Below are positions 1-6,536 of a DNA stretch of 44,422 nt, piece after piece; the first letter of the stretch is position 1; every line of letters starts with the position of its first letter. This DNA is from CAZAKO01 sp964546145 (GTDB lineage Bacteria > Fidelibacterota > UBA2242): assembly GCA_964546145.1 (NCBI GenBank), contig CAZJIU010000009.1:1-44422 (forward strand), read 5' to 3'. Below the pieces are notes generated by a model, which saw only the letters and a list, made by a program, of their open reading frames with translations, was not told the DNA's origin and did no database searches. A program made the position numbers and the translations under genes.

Positions 1-1121
1 GTGAAAAGGAGAGCAGTGAGCGGCATTTTTTTGCCAATTCCTCCGAACGACGAAATCTCCATCGAACCGGTTCTGTAAATCATAAAACCTGCCGATAAAA
101 ACAATAGCGCTTTGCCTAATGTGTGACTGATCATTTGAAAAAACCCGCCAGCCAAGCCAAATTGTGTGGAGATTGAAAAGGCAAAAACGATTAATCCAAT
201 CTGTCCAATGCTGGAATAAGCCAGCATTCTTTTAATATTAGTCTGTTTGAAGGCACTCATTTCTCCGACTAATAATGTCAACACGCCAAGAAATAGAAAA
301 AACATTAGGAAATTTGAAACATGACATATTGTAAAAAGAACTCTGACTACAGCATATAAACCAACTTCAATCGCAATTCCTGAAAGTACGGCGCTAACCG
401 ATGAAGGTGCCGAAGAGTGAGCATCAGGAAGCCAGGCATTTAATGGAAATATTGCTGCTTCGATTCCCAGCCCTGTTATCATTAAAACCATCGGAACGAA
501 AACCGATGGTTCGGTATAATCGATAATCTGCTTTGCTAAATCCGCCATATTCAAAGTTCCGAATTGGCCATAGAGTAATCCGATACCGATAAGTAACAGA
601 CTGGAACCAATTGACCCCTGAATAAGATACTTTACCGCTGATTCGAGTCCGGCTCGATTACCAAGATAGGCTACAAGGGCATAGGAAGAAATACAGAGGA
701 TTTCGAAAAAGACAAAAAGATTGAAAATATCGCCGGTCAGTACAACCCCAGTGGCGCCGGTTAATAACAGTAGAAATAAAATATGATATTTCTGTTGTGC
801 ACCTTCGCTGATATATTTCAGGGCGTAGATGGCGACGAGTAGTCCGGTGAGAGCAATTAATATTGCCATCAGCATACCGACCGGACCAGCGACAAGATTG
901 ATCCCGAAAGGCGGGGCAAATCCCGCGATTTTAACTATTATTGGCTGCTTCAAGGAATGTGGTAAAATGAGCAGTGTTAAAATAAAGTTAAATAGAAATC
1001 CAATAACAGGGAACCATTTAGCAATTTTTTTGGAAATAAGTCCCAGTAAAGGTATTAGAAAAGCGAGCCCTAAAGGGACCGCGATTAAAAGAACCGGATT
1101 TAAATTTGTTGTTTCACCCAT
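1..1121 (-). CDS. mnhD: Mrp/Mbh-type antiporter subunit D (NuoN/MrpD-like), 3' end cut by window edge
   Basis: Reading the minus strand from the ATG at 1121 gives 373 residues without a stop up to the window edge. The protein is a multi-spanning proton-conducting membrane transporter of the NuoN/MrpD family. Visible family signatures are the transmembrane Glu in VFFEILCISSYAL (about E140), FPLNAWLPDAHSSAPSS (about 225-241), AYSSIGQIG (about 301) and SHTLGKALLFLSAG (about 332). An AGGA sits about 9 bases before the ATG. The positions usually held by Lys in helices 7 and 8 appear as Glu here (GIEAAIFP and GIAIEVGLY). It is the last visible gene of the minus-strand antiporter operon, 50 bases after mnhC, and probably pumps Na+ or H+ across the inner membrane. 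The C-terminal helices lie outside the window. Confidence 0.9.
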   Translation of the reverse strand, partial: MGETTNLNPVLLIAVPLGLAFLIPLLGLISKKIAKWFPVIGFLFNFILTLLILPHSLKQPIIVKIAGFAPPFGINLVAGPVGMLMAILIALTGLLVAIYALKYISEGAQQKYHILFLLLLTGATGVVLTGDIFNLFVFFEILCISSYALVAYLGNRAGLESAVKYLIQGSIGSSLLLIGIGLLYGQFGTLNMADLAKQIIDYTEPSVFVPMVLMITGLGIEAAIFPLNAWLPDAHSSAPSSVSAVLSGIAIEVGLYAVVRVLFTICHVSNFLMFFLFLGVLTLLVGEMSAFKQTNIKRMLAYSSIGQIGLIVFAFSISTQFGLAGGFFQMISHTLGKALLFLSAGFMIYRTGSMEISSFGGIGKKMPLTALLF

Positions 1122-1171
1122 TTGATATTATCCTATTTGCCAAATAATTACTGTCATTGATTAATAAATGT

Positions 1172-1534
1172 TTACCATCTCTGTTCTTTGATTTCACGCA
1201 AATTGAGGGTTCCGAAATGTCTGTATAATCCGATTGCCAGGGATAGAGCAAGTCCCATGACTGCCAGCCCAATCACAATCGCTGTAAGTACGAGTGCTTG
1301 CGGTACCGGATCGACCATATTCTCAGCATTGAGTACTGTTCTTGAAAAGATTGGAGCGGTTCCGTTAGCGATATAACCAACTGAAATGAGAAATAAATTA
1401 ACGCCCGCCTCCAGAATGCTCAGCCCGATGATTATCTTTATGTAATTTCGTTTGACTGCCATAATGAAGAGGCCGATAAAAACGAGTCCAAAGGCTCCGA
1501 TATAATAGATGTAATTATGTAAAAAACTCATCAA
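1172..1534 (-). CDS. mnhC: Na+/H+ antiporter subunit C (MnhC/NuoK-like)
   Basis: A 120-residue protein with three predicted transmembrane helices, the usual size and layout of MrpC/MnhC and its relative NuoK. The second helix carries the conserved membrane-buried Glu in LSILEAGVNLFL. The segment DPVPQALVLTAIVIGLA matches the NuoK-family third helix, which reads PQALxLTAIVI. Its start codon overlaps the stop of the upstream mnhB-like gene by four bases (1531-1534), so the two are probably translationally coupled. It should form part of the membrane antiporter complex with the D, E, F, G and B subunits encoded beside it. Confidence 0.93.
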   Translation of the reverse strand: MMSFLHNYIYYIGAFGLVFIGLFIMAVKRNYIKIIIGLSILEAGVNLFLISVGYIANGTAPIFSRTVLNAENMVDPVPQALVLTAIVIGLAVMGLALSLAIGLYRHFGTLNLREIKEQRW

Positions 1535-2217
1535 CTTTCCTCCATCAGCAGGTCGATAATTTTGCTTAATTCCGCACCCACTTTAAATCCGATTGCGATG
1601 TAGATAATAGGAATAATTCCGGCACTTAGTAACGTATTAAATTCTCCTTTTGGCAGGAAATTATTCAGAAAGTAACCGGTACCAATTGCGAGACCGATTA
1701 AGCCGATAACAATAAATGCCAATCCGCCGAGAGATTCGGATAGAATGCTACCAGTTTCATTGATCTTTTTTTCTTTATGACAGCCCAGGTACATTAGAAC
1801 GAATGCTGAGGCGACTATCGCACCACCCTGAAATCCTCCGCCGGGAGTTAAATGGCCATGAATAAATATATAAGCGCCAAATAATAAAATAAGTGGAAAC
1901 AGTAATCTACAGCCTGTCGAAAGGATCAAACTCGCCTTTTCCGATTCTTTGACAGATTTCTGTTTCAATGCTGCAAGCACCGCACCCAATCCAATGGCAG
2001 CCAGAAATAGAACCGTTACTTCACCTAGAGTATCCAGACTCCGATAGCTGACCACGACCGATGTAACGATATTCGCCGCCCCGGTTTCTTCTTTGCCATT
2101 ATGAATGTAGTGATCAGCCAGTTTTGCTCTCGAAATGCCGAATGGGATTTCCTGAAGCGATGTACCAATACCCCATGCGATAATTATCAATAAGATGATA
2201 CCGATGATTTTTCTCAT
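1531..2217 (-). CDS. MbhE-MnhB fusion antiporter subunit
   Basis: A 228-residue membrane protein with two parts. Residues 1 to about 95 match the MbhE-type segment (MrpA C-terminal part): an N-terminal helix, a loop containing NIVTSVVVSYRSLDTLGEV, and a helix with TVLFLAAIGL. Residues about 100-228 are MnhB/MrpB, with the hallmark YIFIHGHLTPGGGFQGGAI. In many Mbh and Mrp systems these are separate genes or the first part is the tail of MrpA. The start overlaps the DUF4040 gene by four bases (2214-2217), and the stop overlaps mnhC by four. It belongs to the antiporter membrane arm. Confidence 0.88.
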   Translation of the reverse strand: MRKIIGIILLIIIAWGIGTSLQEIPFGISRAKLADHYIHNGKEETGAANIVTSVVVSYRSLDTLGEVTVLFLAAIGLGAVLAALKQKSVKESEKASLILSTGCRLLFPLILLFGAYIFIHGHLTPGGGFQGGAIVASAFVLMYLGCHKEKKINETGSILSESLGGLAFIVIGLIGLAIGTGYFLNNFLPKGEFNTLLSAGIIPIIYIAIGFKVGAELSKIIDLLMEES

Positions 2218-2453
2218 TTTTCGTACCTCTCGGTTCGTCTGATTGCGATCACGAAAACAGCGGTTACCAGTGCGGCACCGATAGAAGCTTCTGCCATGGC
2301 AACATCAGGAGCATGCAGGAAAAAAAATAGAACTGCGGCAATGAGGCTGACCATACAGGAGGCAATTACTGCACTTAAAAGATCTTTAAAGAAATATGCG
2401 GAAATCGCTGCTGCCAGCATTGCAATAACCAGAAAAGTCACTATTAGTATCAT
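2214..2453 (-). CDS. DUF4040 (MbhD-like) antiporter subunit
   Basis: A 79-residue protein with three predicted transmembrane helices and the motif FFFLHAPDVAMAEASIGAAL. This is the MbhD/DUF4040 segment that forms part of the C-terminal end of MrpA in Bacillus-type Mrp systems. Here it stands alone, as in archaeal Mbh and related bacterial complexes. It sits between mnhG (2 bases away) and the MbhE-MnhB fusion (four-base overlap) within one transcription unit. No full-length MrpA is in the window, so this protein and the next together probably replace its C-terminal part. Confidence 0.88.
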   Translation of the reverse strand: MILIVTFLVIAMLAAAISAYFFKDLLSAVIASCMVSLIAAVLFFFLHAPDVAMAEASIGAALVTAVFVIAIRRTERYEK

Positions 2454-2455
2454 AT

Positions 2456-2779
2456 TTATTCCTCTTTCTCGAATTCCGCTGATTGATCCACGACGCTTCG
2501 GTCACATAACGGAACACCGCATTTTTTTGAGGCTCTGGCAATGGCGTGACTCGAAATGGGATTGGTTGCTAAAACAAAGACAGCAATGAGCAAGCATTTC
2601 CAGAACCATTCCGGCCGGATTATTCCAATGCCGATGATTGTGAAAAATGTTCCGAAAGTAGTGCATTTTGTACCGGCCTGAATTCGATTATAAACATCAG
2701 GCAACCGTAATATTCCAAAGTTTCCAAGCACTAAGAATAGAACACCTATTCCGGTAATGATTATTCCGATCAATTCCAT
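2456..2779 (-). CDS. mnhG: Na+/H+ antiporter subunit G
   Basis: With the ATG at 2779 this is a 107-residue MnhG/PhaG-family protein. Hallmarks are GNFGILRLPDVYNRIQAGTK followed by CTTFG, and two to three hydrophobic helices. A longer frame open to 2869 overlaps mnhF by about 90 bases and lacks family support. The ATG at 2779 has AGAGG upstream and lies just past the mnhF stop, so it is the better start. Subunit G is a small membrane component needed for assembly of the antiporter. The C-terminus after about residue 80 is hydrophilic and acidic (SAEFEKEE). Confidence 0.9.
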   Translation of the reverse strand: MELIGIIITGIGVLFLVLGNFGILRLPDVYNRIQAGTKCTTFGTFFTIIGIGIIRPEWFWKCLLIAVFVLATNPISSHAIARASKKCGVPLCDRSVVDQSAEFEKEE

Positions 2780-2780
2780 A

Positions 2781-3041
2781 TTAGAAACCTCTTTCCATAT
2801 ATCGTGCGATCGCACATAGCCCCACGAAAGCAAGAAGGGCATAGACCAGAGAAACATCAATATAAACATAGCGTTTGAATATAAACGCCAAAAGCACTAG
2901 TAAAGCTACCGTAGTGGTCGTAATTGTATCGACTGCCACCGCCCGATCCGAAGCAGTTGGTCCTATTAGCATCCGAATCAGACTAAGTAAGATGCCTCCA
3001 ACCACCAAACCTGTAAATACGATAAATATCATTTCATTCAT
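2781..3041 (-). CDS. mnhF: Na+/H+ antiporter subunit F
   Basis: An 86-residue protein with three transmembrane helices. The MnhF/MrpF signature LIGPTASDRAVAVDT is followed by a hydrophobic helix and YIDVSLVYALLAFVG. Length matches the family. The start overlaps the mnhE stop by four bases (3038-3041) and the stop lies one base before the mnhG ATG, as expected for a tightly coupled operon. Confidence 0.93.
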   Translation of the reverse strand: MNEMIFIVFTGLVVGGILLSLIRMLIGPTASDRAVAVDTITTTTVALLVLLAFIFKRYVYIDVSLVYALLAFVGLCAIARYMERGF

Positions 3042-3553
3042 GCAAATACCACTTTTAAATATTTTTCAAATCTTTCCCCAATTTCTCTGGTGGAATCTTC
3101 TTTCTTCTCCGATCTGACATTAATCCAGTGAATGAGCAGTTCATCGCCTTTTATGTCCAAAGTGAATGTTCCCGGTGTCAAAGTAATAGAATTGGCCAAT
3201 ATCATTTTTGCAATATCCTGCTTTAATTCTGTTTTGATAATTACAATGCCCGGTTTGATCGGCATCTTTGGGTGAAGCACCCTATAAGCCACATCAAAAT
3301 TGGCTTTTACGATTTCTTTTAACAGAACAATAATGTATATAATCAAGTATACAATTCGCTTTATACTAATAGGGGGAAGCCCTAACGTTTGGTAATTTTT
3401 ACTTAAAATCAATGCAAGCGTCAGGCTGATCAGAAGTCCTGTTATAATTTCAGCGGTTTCAGTCGTATTGGTTAAAATAATCCAGATTGCCAATAGTAAG
3501 ATAAAGAGGTAAAGGAAATTTTTTAGTTTTACTAAGAAGGATTTCTCAGCCAT
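3038..3553 (-). CDS. mnhE: Na+/H+ antiporter subunit E
   Basis: A 171-residue MnhE/MrpE family protein. It has N-terminal hydrophobic helices (about 12-50 and 64-82), then the cytoplasmic domain with NSITLTPGTFTLDIKGDELL, which matches the family's conserved segment (NSITLTPGTxTVDVxGxxLxVH). An AGGAG lies about 10 bases before the ATG at 3553. It is the first gene of the antiporter cluster and is preceded by a Rex-like palindrome at 3595-3614. Confidence 0.93.
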   Translation of the reverse strand: MAEKSFLVKLKNFLYLFILLLAIWIILTNTTETAEIITGLLISLTLALILSKNYQTLGLPPISIKRIVYLIIYIIVLLKEIVKANFDVAYRVLHPKMPIKPGIVIIKTELKQDIAKMILANSITLTPGTFTLDIKGDELLIHWINVRSEKKEDSTREIGERFEKYLKVVFA

Positions 3554-3594
3554 CCTGAATGACTCCTGATCAATGTTTTAAGGATTGTCCAATT

Positions 3595-3614
3595 TTGTGA
3601 AAAATATTTCGCAA
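3595..3614. promoter_or_regulatory. Candidate Rex operator upstream of mnhE
   Basis: TTGTGAAAAATATTTCGCAA is a 20-base inverted repeat with one mismatch (TTGTGAAA paired with TTTCGCAA around AATA), extendable by TT/AA on each side. It matches the Rex half-site TTGTGA, although the spacing is two bases longer than the commonest 18-base site. It lies in the 69 bases between the rex stop and mnhE, 42 bases upstream of the mnhE ATG. I infer that Rex represses the antiporter operon when NADH is low. No clear -10/-35 pair was found beside it. Confidence 0.6.
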
Positions 3615-3622
3615 AATACATA

Positions 3623-4255
3623 TTATTTTAGTGGATTGTGTGAATAGTATATTAGTCTGGCTAGTTCAGTGCTTAAGTCAATGCACTTTACTTCAATATT
3701 TTTCGGCATATTTATTCGACATGGTGAAAAAGATAAAATGGCATTTATTCCCATCTTTGCCAGCCGATTGGCAACTTCACCTGTTTCGGAAACCGGCGTA
3801 GCAAGTATACATATTTTAATATTTTCAGATTTTATCGTTTGCTCGATTTCATTTATATCTTGTATTGTTATTCCATTAATTACGCTGCCTATTTTTTTCT
3901 TATCGTTATCGAAGACGGCAGTAATCATGATTCCTTCGGAGGGGAAATTGGAATAAGATAGTAGAGCCCTGCCGATATTTCCCACGCCAATAAGGACTAC
4001 TTTTTCGGTTTCCTGTATCTCAAGAATACTCCGAATCTGTTGGAGAAGATTGTAAACATTATACCCAATACCTCTTTTCCCGAATTCGCCGAAATGGGAG
4101 AAATCTTTTCTAATAATTGCTGCTTTGATGTTACATATTTCTGATAATTGTGTTGATGATGCGATGTCAGTACCTTTTTCGGAAAGGCAGATCAATGCGC
4201 GCAAATATGGAAAGAGGCGACTTATGGTTTCATCGGGTATTGGTTTGTTTCTCAT
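3623..4255 (-). CDS. rex: Redox-sensing transcriptional repressor Rex
   Basis: A winged-helix DNA-binding N-terminus is followed by an NAD(H)-binding Rossmann domain. Signatures: ISRLFPYLRALICLSEKG at the N-terminus, IRKDFSHFGEFGKRGIGY (recognition and wing), and VVLIGVGNIGRALLSY (GxGxxG). Rex binds operators when NAD+ is high and releases them when NADH rises. The frame is open to a GTG at 4282, but that codon lies inside the operator 4267-4284. The ATG at 4255, with AAAGG about 8 bases upstream and a typical Rex N-terminus, is therefore preferred (210 residues). The gene is co-oriented with the mnh operon. Confidence 0.95.
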   Translation of the reverse strand: MRNKPIPDETISRLFPYLRALICLSEKGTDIASSTQLSEICNIKAAIIRKDFSHFGEFGKRGIGYNVYNLLQQIRSILEIQETEKVVLIGVGNIGRALLSYSNFPSEGIMITAVFDNDKKKIGSVINGITIQDINEIEQTIKSENIKICILATPVSETGEVANRLAKMGINAILSFSPCRINMPKNIEVKCIDLSTELARLIYYSHNPLK

Positions 4256-4266
4256 TTTAATTGCCT

Positions 4267-4284
4267 TTGTGATTGTGTTCACAA
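4267..4284. promoter_or_regulatory. Rex operator (autoregulation)
   Basis: TTGTGATTGTGTTCACAA is a perfect match to the Rex consensus TTGTGAnnnnnnTCACAA. It sits 12 bases upstream of the rex ATG and immediately downstream of the proposed rex -10 box, so bound Rex would block transcription start or escape. This indicates autoregulation. Confidence 0.85.
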
Positions 4285-4292
4285 TCTTATAT

Positions 4293-4321
4293 AGAATAGT
4301 AAATTATTTTTTATTATTCAA
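4293..4321 (-). promoter_or_regulatory. Promoter of rex
   Basis: On the minus strand, TTGAAT (4316-4321) and TATTCT (4293-4298) are separated by 17 bases. Both are close to the sigma-70 -35 and -10 consensus. Transcription would start near 4286, next to the Rex operator. An alternative -10 (TATATA) overlaps it. Confidence 0.55.
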
Positions 4322-4359
4322 GTAATTTTTTAAAAGTCTCAATTTTTATGATAAAATAC

Positions 4360-4388
4360 TTGCATTATGAACATATGTGCATTATATT
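4360..4388 (+). promoter_or_regulatory. Promoter of the DUF134 gene cluster
   Basis: TTGCAT (4360-4365) and TATATT (4383-4388) are separated by exactly 17 bases, a good sigma-70 pair, 33 bases upstream of the DUF134 ATG. The spacer is almost entirely filled by one palindrome and another follows the -10 box, which suggests a tightly repressed promoter. Confidence 0.6.
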
Positions 4389-4408
4389 TGTTATGAACTT
4401 ATGTTCAT
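4367..4408. promoter_or_regulatory. Pair of 16-bp palindromic operators
   Basis: ATGAACATATGTGCAT (4367-4382, one mismatch) and ATGAACTTATGTTCAT (4393-4408, arms perfectly paired) share the form ATGAAC-N4-GTTCAT, with centres 26 bases apart. The first fills the -35/-10 spacer and the second covers the transcription start. The obvious candidate ligand is the HTH protein encoded just downstream (DUF134). That link is inferred from position and symmetry only. Confidence 0.65.
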
Positions 4409-4420
4409 TATGGAGTGACT

Positions 4421-4894
4421 ATGCCGAGACCTACCAAAGAACGCAAAGTGCTGGAACCACCTAAAATTCAGGGCATGAAGCCAATGGGGGTCCCGGCCAG
4501 ATTTTTAGAATACGTTTATTTGACTCTCGATGAATATGAGGCGATCCGGTTAGCCGATTCTGAAAGACTTGATCATCAGGCGGCAGCCGAGATTATGGGA
4601 GTATCCCGCCCGACTTTTACGCGATTGATTGAGAAAGCTCACCAGAAGGTCGCAGAGGCGATTGTCGGGGTAAAAGAGTTAGTGATCGAAGGTGGTCATT
4701 ATACCTTTTCAACCCAGCTCCTGAGATGTTTCAATTGTGGTGAATTTGAGCGGGTTGATAATACCAGCGAATTATCCCAGAATTGTACAAATTGCGGTTC
4801 GTCAAATGTTGTCCATTTGAACAAATGGTTTGGCGGCCACGGCGGATATGGTTGTGGGCAGCGTGGGAGATTTCGAGGTGGTCGTGGTTGTTAA
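4421..4894 (+). CDS. DUF134 family HTH protein with zinc ribbon
   Basis: A 157-residue DUF134/UPF0251 protein. The N-terminus MPRPTKERKV is typical, followed by a sigma-like HTH around LTLDEYEAIRLAD and AAAEIMGVSRPTFTRLIEKA (about 40-80). The C-terminal half adds CFNCGE and CTNCGS, a probable zinc ribbon, and a Gly/Arg/Cys-rich tail (HGGYGCGQRGRFRGGRGC). The ATG at 4421 with GGAG 5 bases upstream is preferred to a GTG at 4415. Family members commonly neighbour NifX-fold and MinD-type ATPase genes, as here. A regulatory role acting on the two palindromes in its own promoter is inferred. Confidence 0.88.
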   Translation: MPRPTKERKVLEPPKIQGMKPMGVPARFLEYVYLTLDEYEAIRLADSERLDHQAAAEIMGVSRPTFTRLIEKAHQKVAEAIVGVKELVIEGGHYTFSTQLLRCFNCGEFERVDNTSELSQNCTNCGSSNVVHLNKWFGGHGGYGCGQRGRFRGGRGC

Positions 4895-4918
4895 TCTAAA
4901 TATGAAAGGAGGTAGATA

Positions 4919-5140
4919 ATGCCTAGAGGAAATGGAACAGGTCCCTTAGGTCAGGGTGCTGGTACCGGGCGAGGAGCCGGTCGAGGTGGCAGAGCCGGTC
5001 GTGGAGGCGGACAATTTGCTGCTGGCCCCGGTGGCGAGTGTGGCTGCCCGAGCTGCGGTTTTAGAGGGCCTCATATTGCCGGGCAGCCCTGTAATCAGCA
5101 GAATTGCCCGAAATGTGGGACAGTAATGACAAGAAGTTAA
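4919..5140 (+). CDS. Small Gly/Arg-rich zinc-ribbon-like protein
   Basis: A 73-residue protein preceded by a strong GGAGG. The first 35 residues are low complexity (MPRGNGTGPLGQGAG, then repeated GRG/GRGG). The C-terminal half has CGCPSCGF and NCPKCGTV, a four-Cys pattern likely to bind zinc or an Fe-S cluster. The MPRGxGTGPxGxG start resembles the DUF5320 family, whose clearer member is the next gene. Such proteins are frequent beside NifX-type genes and their biochemical role is not known to me. Confidence 0.8.
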   Translation: MPRGNGTGPLGQGAGTGRGAGRGGRAGRGGGQFAAGPGGECGCPSCGFRGPHIAGQPCNQQNCPKCGTVMTRS

Positions 5141-5160
5141 GAAATAGAAAGGAGGCAATT

Positions 5161-5541
5161 ATGCCAAGAGGAGATCGAACCGGACCTGCAGGAATGGGTC
5201 CAATGACCGGACGCGCAGCGGGATACTGCGCTGGTTATCCGGTACCCGGTTATGCCAATCCAATACCCGGAGTCGGGATGGGATTTGGTCGGGGTTTTGG
5301 TAGAGGAGGCGGCCGGGGCCGGAGAAATTGGTATTATGCTACCGGATTAACTGGCTGGCAAAGAGCAATGTATCCTTATCCGGCTTACCCACCTGCAGTA
5401 CCCTATGGTGTACCAGCGGCCCCAGCTATGACGGGGCAACAGGAGGTAGATCTGTTAAAGGGTCAAGCAGAGTATCTTGAAAGTTCCCTTGAAGAGATCA
5501 GGAAGCGACTGGGCGAACTGGAATCCGAAGCCAAAAAGTAG
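5161..5541 (+). CDS. DUF5320-like Gly/Arg-rich protein with C-terminal coiled coil
   Basis: A 126-residue protein starting MPRGDRTGPAGMGPMTGRAA, the usual DUF5320 opening. It has a Gly/Arg segment (GFGRGFGRGGGRGRR, about 42-56), an aromatic Tyr/Pro segment, and a C-terminal helix of about 35 residues with heptad character (VDLLKGQAEYLESSLEEI). The ATG at 5161 has GGAGG upstream. A longer open frame to 5104 would run through the previous gene's end and is not favoured. Function is unknown. Location suggests a small partner of the NifX-type proteins. Confidence 0.85.
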   Translation: MPRGDRTGPAGMGPMTGRAAGYCAGYPVPGYANPIPGVGMGFGRGFGRGGGRGRRNWYYATGLTGWQRAMYPYPAYPPAVPYGVPAAPAMTGQQEVDLLKGQAEYLESSLEEIRKRLGELESEAKK

Positions 5542-5558
5542 CTAGTATTGGAAGTGAC

Positions 5559-5586
5559 GGGATCAGGGAAATTCTTCCCTGATCCC
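5559..5586 (+). other. Perfect 12-bp hairpin between DUF5320 and NifX genes
   Basis: GGGATCAGGGAA and TTCCCTGATCCC form a perfect 12-base stem with an ATTC loop, starting 18 bases after the DUF5320 stop. No T-run follows (TCTCAATACC), so it is not a classical intrinsic terminator. It could be a weak terminator, a transcript-stability element or a processing site that makes expression of the first three genes differ from the rest. Confidence 0.55.
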
Positions 5587-5629
5587 TCTCAATACCTGTC
5601 TTCTGCATATTTAAACTATGGAGTGAATT

Positions 5630-6019
5630 ATAAAAATTGCAATTTCAACAGAGGGGAGTTCTGTATCAGCCCATTTTGGTCGCTGTCCTAATTTTACTAT
5701 CATAGAAATTGAAAATGGCAGTTTAATAAAAAAGGAAGTGATTGACAATCCGGGTCATCATCCCGGTTACCTACCGCAATTTTTACATGATAAAGGGGTA
5801 ACCTGTATTATCGCTGGTGGTATGGGTGGACGTGCATCCAGTCTATTTGCCAAGCAAGCGATCCAAACCATTATCGGCGCAGATGGTAGTATAGATGAAG
5901 TGATTGACAAAATAATCGCCGGGACACTTCAGGGTGGCGAGAATATCTGTAAGCCGGGTTTAGGTAAAGGATATGGAGTAGACAAAACCGAATGTCAGCA
6001 TGACAAAGAGAGTCAATAG
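5630..6019 (+). CDS. NifX/orange-protein-fold protein with non-ATG start
   Basis: The downstream part matches the dinitrogenase iron-molybdenum cofactor (NifX/NifB C-terminal, ORP) family: AHFGRCPNFTIIEI, NPGHHPGYLPQFLHD, IIAGGMGGRAS. The coding frame continues upstream of the first GTG (5738) to a TGA at 5624. The family's N-terminus (xKIAISTEGSSVSAHFGRC) begins at an ATA codon at 5630, six bases after GGAG. Length would be 129 residues, normal for the family. The start is thus ATA (or ATT at 5627), either a rare start or a base change of ATG. It probably binds a metal cluster. Confidence 0.75.
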   Translation: MKIAISTEGSSVSAHFGRCPNFTIIEIENGSLIKKEVIDNPGHHPGYLPQFLHDKGVTCIIAGGMGGRASSLFAKQAIQTIIGADGSIDEVIDKIIAGTLQGGENICKPGLGKGYGVDKTECQHDKESQ

Positions 6020-6031
6020 GAGGTCTTTAGA

Positions 6032-6445
6032 ATGAAAGTTTGCGTAACTTCCCAGGGGAATGATTTGGATTCTTTAGTTGACCCCAGATTTGGAAGGTGT
6101 CAATATTTTCTTATTGTTGAAACCGACACAATGGAGTGGACGGTTATTGAGAATCCTAATTTAGCAACGGGTGGAGGCGCCGGTATTCAATCGGCGCAGT
6201 TGATGTCGCGAAGTGGAGTTAAAGTGGTCTTAACCGGAAATTGTGGTCCCAATGCGTTTCGGGTTTTTGAGGGAGCGGGGATTCAAATTATCACTGGTGT
6301 CAGTGAGGTTGTTCGGGATGTGATTGATAAGTATAAAAGAGGTGAATATAGCGAGACTAATAGTCCAACAGTGGACAGCCATTTTGGATTAGGTGGTATA
6401 AGAGCAAAAAGTTCTGATGCGGGGAATAAAGAAACGCAAAATTAA
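6032..6445 (+). CDS. NifX/NifB-like dinitrogenase Fe-Mo cofactor family protein
   Basis: A 137-residue protein of the same fold as its neighbour: MKVCVTSQGNDLDSLVDPRF, GRCQYFLIVET, then the glycine-rich GGGAGIQSAQLMSRSGVKVV and the segment TGNCGPNAFRVFEGAGIQI typical of this subgroup. GGAGG precedes the ATG. Thirteen bases separate it from the previous gene. Members bind Fe-S/Mo-type clusters or serve as carriers (NafY, NifX, ORP). No nitrogenase genes are present, so a role in nitrogen fixation is not implied. The C-terminal 25 residues are polar and probably disordered. Confidence 0.9.
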   Translation: MKVCVTSQGNDLDSLVDPRFGRCQYFLIVETDTMEWTVIENPNLATGGGAGIQSAQLMSRSGVKVVLTGNCGPNAFRVFEGAGIQIITGVSEVVRDVIDKYKRGEYSETNSPTVDSHFGLGGIRAKSSDAGNKETQN

Positions 6446-6536
6446 CCAGCCTGATTCAAAAGGCTCTCGGAAGGCAATGACAATTTCAAATTTAAAACTC
6501 ACGATTTACAAATTGATATTTTAGAAAGTTTATAGG

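Noticed and set aside
829..1125. A 98-residue plus-strand frame
   Set aside because: It is antisense to the partial mnhD gene, which shows clear family motifs through this region.
4125..4325. A 66-residue plus-strand frame ahead of the DUF134 gene
   Set aside because: It lies antisense to the rex N-terminus and the rex promoter/operator. No ribosome-binding site or homology is apparent.
4946..5158. A 70-residue minus-strand frame
   Set aside because: It is antisense to the Gly/Arg-rich small protein. The low-complexity GC-rich DNA opens several frames.
5559..5586. Calling the hairpin an intrinsic terminator
   Set aside because: A T-run is absent after the stem, so only a hairpin is reported.
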